The notes beneath the pieces are model-generated. The model was not told where the DNA came from. It did not search any database and saw only the letters and a program-made list of their open reading frames with translations. A stretch of DNA of 7,015 nucleotides. Source: DASPXK01 sp035637315 (GTDB lineage Bacteria; Chloroflexota; UBA6077; JACCZL01). This document shows, in pieces, positions 4,232 through 7,015 of the stretch. Each line of letters starts with the position of its first letter. The stretch's first letter is position 1. The stretch covers positions 1 to 7,015 of the forward strand of contig DASPXK010000390.1 of NCBI GenBank assembly GCA_035637315.1, read 5' to 3'. The position numbers were made by a program, and so were the translations under genes.

Positions 4232-5920
4232 ATGCTCGCGCGACGGCTGCGGCTCTGGTCAGGGCTGGTGCTCTTCAGCTATGTCACCACCCATCTGCTC
4301 AACCATGCCCTCGGCATGATCTCGCTCCAGGCGGCGGAGGCTGGACGCCTCTGGTTCCTGGCTTTCTGGCGGCATCCGATTGGCACGGCGCTGCTGTATC
4401 CCAGCCTGGTCTGCCACATCACGCTCGTCTTATGGGCTCTCTTCCAGCGGCGACATCTGCGGTTGCCGCGTTGGGAGATCGTTCGGCTGCTGCTCGGCCT
4501 GGCCATGCCGGCCCTGCTGCTGCCGCACATCTTCGGGACCCGCGTGCTGCACGACTTCTTCGGCGTCGACGACACCTACAGCTACGTGGTGACGGGGATG
4601 TGGGTCCAGCATCCCAGCAGTGCCGCGCTCCAGAGCGTGCTGCTGTTGATCGCGTGGACCCACGGCTGCATGGGCATCCACTACTGGCTCAAGGTCAAGC
4701 CCTGGTACCCGCTCGCTAAGCCAATAGCCCGAGCCCTGGCGATCCTGATACCTGTATTCGGGCTCATCGGGTTTGCCGACGCCGGCCGAGAGCTGTCTGG
4801 CCTGGCGGCGGACCCGGGCTGGCTGCGGCGCCTGTTCGGCACGATCGCCGAGAGCGACGAAGAGACCGCCGGGGGATGGGGCCAGATCGCGGTCGGCCTA
4901 TTCGCGGTGGCAGTCGTCCTGGTCTTCGTCGCTCGCAAGGTCCGCGACCTCTGGGAGCGCCGCCGGGGCGTAATCCGCCTGACCTATCCGGACGGCAGGC
5001 GGGTGGTCATCACGCCTGGAACCACCGTCCTCGAAGCGAGCCGGGCAGCGGGCATTCCGCACGCCTCGGTGTGTGGTGGGCGGGGTCGCTGCTCCACCTG
5101 CCGCTCGCGGATCGGCGGGCCGGGCCGAGAGGCCCTCCCGAAGCCCTCGCGAGACGAGGAACGCGTCCTCAGGCGGGTTGGCGCGCCACCCAACGTGCGT
5201 CTCGCCTGCCAGTTGCGGCCGACCCTCGACCTCGAGGTCTTTCCGCTCTTGCCGCCCACGGCTGGCCCGCCGGAGGGCTTCCTCCGGCCGAGCTACACCC
5301 AGGGCAGCGAGCTGGAGATCGCGATCCTGTTCGCCGACATCCGCTCGTTCACTCAATTCTCAGAGCAGCGCTTGCCCTACGACGTGGTGTTCGTCTTGAA
5401 CCGTTATTTCGCCGCTATGGGTGAGGCCGTCGCACGGGCCGGCGGGCAACTCGACAAGTTCATCGGCGACGGTGTCATGGCCCTGTTCGGGCTGAATAGC
5501 GGCCCGGCGCGCGGCTGCCGCGAATCACTGGTCGCTGCCGTGGCGATGGCTCGCGCCCTGGAAGAGCTCAATCGCGCCCTGGCCGATGACCTGTCCGAGC
5601 CGCTTCGGATCGGGATCGGGATCCACGTCGGGCCGGCGATCGTCGGCGAGATGGGCTACGGGCGCGCCACCTCGCTGACCGCGATCGGCGACGCGGTCAA
5701 TACGGCGAGTCGCCTGGAGTCCATCAACAAAGAGTACAAAAGCCAGTTGGTCGTGTCGGAGGAGGTGGGCACCCGAGCCGGCGTCGATCTGTCGTCGTTC
5801 CCCAGCTACGAGATCGAGGTCCGCGGCAGGACCGCCCCGATGGCCATCCGAGTCGTGGCCAGCGCGCCCGAACTGGAGCCGCTGCTGCGAGCCGAACGCG
5901 AAGCCGTGGCCGGACGCTAG
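4232..5920 (+). CDS. Redox-type adenylyl cyclase: SdhC-like membrane domain, [2Fe-2S] ferredoxin, class IIIb cyclase
   Basis: A 562-aa membrane protein predicted to make cAMP from ATP. Residues 1-240 hold six hydrophobic helices (about 9-30, 51-71, 84-103, 131-150, 164-185, 217-236) with His21, His25, His62, His99, His144 and His150 in or at them, resembling the cytochrome b anchor of succinate dehydrogenase, so heme b is plausible. Residues 247-338 are a plant/adrenodoxin-type ferredoxin domain with Cys281, Cys287, Cys290 and Cys326 (C-x5-C-x2-C-x35-C). Residues 360-545 are a class III cyclase catalytic domain: metal aspartates Asp369 (FADIRSF) and Asp413 (KFIGDGVM), adenine-selecting Lys409 and Thr483 (the Thr marks class IIIb), and transition-state Asn490 and Arg494 (VNTASR). 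All are present, so a catalytic homodimer is expected. The ATG at 4232 matches the family start; the frame is open back to 4058 only through the heptamer tract. There is no clear Shine-Dalgarno. The same layout occurs in known bacterial cyclases. The redox-sensing role is inferred. Confidence 0.92.
   Translation: MLARRLRLWSGLVLFSYVTTHLLNHALGMISLQAAEAGRLWFLAFWRHPIGTALLYPSLVCHITLVLWALFQRRHLRLPRWEIVRLLLGLAMPALLLPHIFGTRVLHDFFGVDDTYSYVVTGMWVQHPSSAALQSVLLLIAWTHGCMGIHYWLKVKPWYPLAKPIARALAILIPVFGLIGFADAGRELSGLAADPGWLRRLFGTIAESDEETAGGWGQIAVGLFAVAVVLVFVARKVRDLWERRRGVIRLTYPDGRRVVITPGTTVLEASRAAGIPHASVCGGRGRCSTCRSRIGGPGREALPKPSRDEERVLRRVGAPPNVRLACQLRPTLDLEVFPLLPPTAGPPEGFLRPSYTQGSELEIAILFADIRSFTQFSEQRLPYDVVFVLNRYFAAMGEAVARAGGQLDKFIGDGVMALFGLNSGPARGCRESLVAAVAMARALEELNRALADDLSEPLRIGIGIHVGPAIVGEMGYGRATSLTAIGDAVNTASRLESINKEYKSQLVVSEEVGTRAGVDLSSFPSYEIEVRGRTAPMAIRVVASAPELEPLLRAEREAVAGR
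5917..5920. other. Shared palindromic stop codon CTAG
   Basis: The palindrome CTAG supplies the TAG stop of the rightward cyclase gene (5918-5920) and the TAG stop of the leftward ThDP-enzyme gene (complement of 5917-5919). The two convergent genes therefore overlap by four bases, leaving no room for a terminator between them. Confidence 0.9.
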
Positions 5921-7015
5921 CGAAATCGGGAGTAGGCCGTCTCCTCCGACGTGATGAACTCCAGCAGCGCGGCCTGGCCGCCCTCAACCGCCTCGATGCC
6001 GCGACGCAGCGCGGGCACGATCTCGCGCGGCTGCTCGATCCGCTCGGCATAGCCTCCCAGCGCCTCGGCCACCTTGGCGAAGTTCCCAGACAGGTACACG
6101 GTCCCGTAGCGCTCGGTTGCCACCGTCAAGGTCGGCGTCTCGATTGCCATGGCGAAATTGTTGAGCACGATCGTCAGGATCGGGACCTTCGAACGGACCG
6201 CGGTCTCGAAGTCGAGCCCGACCATGCCGAACGCCGTGTCGCCCATGACGTTGATCGCCAGCTTGTCTGGCGCGGCTAGCTTGGCGCCGATCGTCAGACC
6301 GAGGCCGTAGCCGAGCTGGGTCGACTTGCCCCAGCCAATGTAGCTCTTCGGTTCGAGGCTCTCCCAGAACGGTGTCATCTGATTGCGCGGGCTGCCCGAG
6401 TCATGGGTGACGATCGTCCGCCGCCGCTCGACGGTGTGCATGAGGTCCCAGATCACTCGGTACGGGTTCAGCGGCACCTGCTCCGAGGCCAGCTTCGGCA
6501 GCCACTCTTCGATCCAGTTGGCTTTGACCTGTGCCAGCTCGCGCTGCAAGGCGGCTCGGTCGCGCCCGCTGGGCAGGTCCTGGCGCACGGCTTCGCACAG
6601 CTGGCGCAGGACCAGCTTGGCGTCGCCGACGATGGCGTGGCGGGTTGGATATACCTTGTTCACATCGGCCGGATCGTTCGTCGCGTGCAGGACCGTCTTG
6701 CCCGCTGGGATGGGTGTGGCGAAGTTCGAGCGACTGAAGCTGCAGCCGATCCCGAAGACGACGTCCGCCTGCTGCAGGAACTGGTAGACGGGCCGCGTGG
6801 TGGTGGCCCCGCCCGCGCCCAGCGCGAGCGGGTGGTCCTCCGGGAAGGCGCTCTTGCCGGGCATAGTACTCATAACCGGGGCCTGGAGCATCTCGGCCAG
6901 CTCGCGCAGCTCATCCCAGGCCTCGGCGTACAGCACGCCCTGGCCGGCATGGATGACCGGCCGCTCGGCCGCCACCAGCGACCTGGCTACCGCCTCGACG
7001 TCGCGCGGATCGCCG
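5917..7015 (-). CDS. Thiamine-diphosphate enzyme, acetolactate synthase-like, C-terminal part
   Basis: The gene is cut by the right edge: the frame is open to the last base, and 365 codons are visible. The GTG at 6975 is internal, since coding continues upstream with GDPRDVEAVARSL joined to the typical AAERPVIHAGQGV opening of the central domain. Counting from the first complete codon, residues 1-150 are the central Rossmann-like domain and residues about 180-345 the ThDP-binding domain. The latter has the classic cofactor motif, GDTAF at 258-262 through NN at 285-286 (GD-x25-NN), which binds Mg2+ and the diphosphate. This is the order seen in acetolactate synthase, oxalyl-CoA decarboxylase and related enzymes that cleave or join 2-oxo acids. 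The N-terminal domain with the catalytic Glu is outside the window, so the reaction cannot be named; ilvB is possible but unproven. It is convergent with the cyclase, sharing its stop. Confidence 0.92.
   Translation of the reverse strand, partial: GDPRDVEAVARSLVAAERPVIHAGQGVLYAEAWDELRELAEMLQAPVMSTMPGKSAFPEDHPLALGAGGATTTRPVYQFLQQADVVFGIGCSFSRSNFATPIPAGKTVLHATNDPADVNKVYPTRHAIVGDAKLVLRQLCEAVRQDLPSGRDRAALQRELAQVKANWIEEWLPKLASEQVPLNPYRVIWDLMHTVERRRTIVTHDSGSPRNQMTPFWESLEPKSYIGWGKSTQLGYGLGLTIGAKLAAPDKLAINVMGDTAFGMVGLDFETAVRSKVPILTIVLNNFAMAIETPTLTVATERYGTVYLSGNFAKVAEALGGYAERIEQPREIVPALRRGIEAVEGGQAALLEFITSEETAYSRFR

Overview
This is a GC-rich bacterial segment with seven protein genes (one broken, one cut by the right edge). 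The window most resembles Chloroflexota or a similar F420-using, GC-rich soil lineage. Pointers are an F420-type luciferase-fold oxidoreductase, a lipoprotein carrying an OB-fold domain behind a Pro/Ala/Ser/Thr linker, GTG starts, and small palindromic and heptamer repeats at gene borders. That placement is inference; no marker gene is present.

Layout from left to right: a small secreted protein (74-486, +) interrupted by two apparent single-base insertions; a D-2-hydroxyacid dehydrogenase (499-1485, +) whose ribosome-binding site overlaps the stop of the previous gene; a 59-base palindromic element that folds on paper into a three-way junction (1479-1537); a metallo-beta-lactamase-fold hydrolase (1540-2499, -); a divergent lipoprotein with an OB-fold (2575-3150, +); an LLM-class oxidoreductase (3211-4074, -); a 157-base divergent intergenic region with eight heptamer units; a redox-type adenylyl cyclase (4232-5920, +); and the C-terminal part of a thiamine-diphosphate enzyme (5917-7015, -), which shares a CTAG stop with the cyclase.

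Apart from the first pair, adjacent genes lie on opposite strands, so most are probably transcribed singly. The dehydrogenase, the metallo-hydrolase, the LLM oxidoreductase and the ThDP enzyme are all families of small-molecule or carboxylic-acid metabolism, but nothing in the sequence ties them into one pathway.

The most notable gene is the cyclase. A six-helix, SdhC/cytochrome b-like membrane domain rich in histidines is followed by a [2Fe-2S] ferredoxin domain with all four cysteines and then a class IIIb cyclase domain with a complete active site. This suggests a one-protein link from membrane redox state to cAMP. The most notable non-coding signals are the three-way-junction palindrome and three heptamer tracts, two of which touch the start region or stop codon of the metallo-hydrolase gene and the third of which sits just before the cyclase start.
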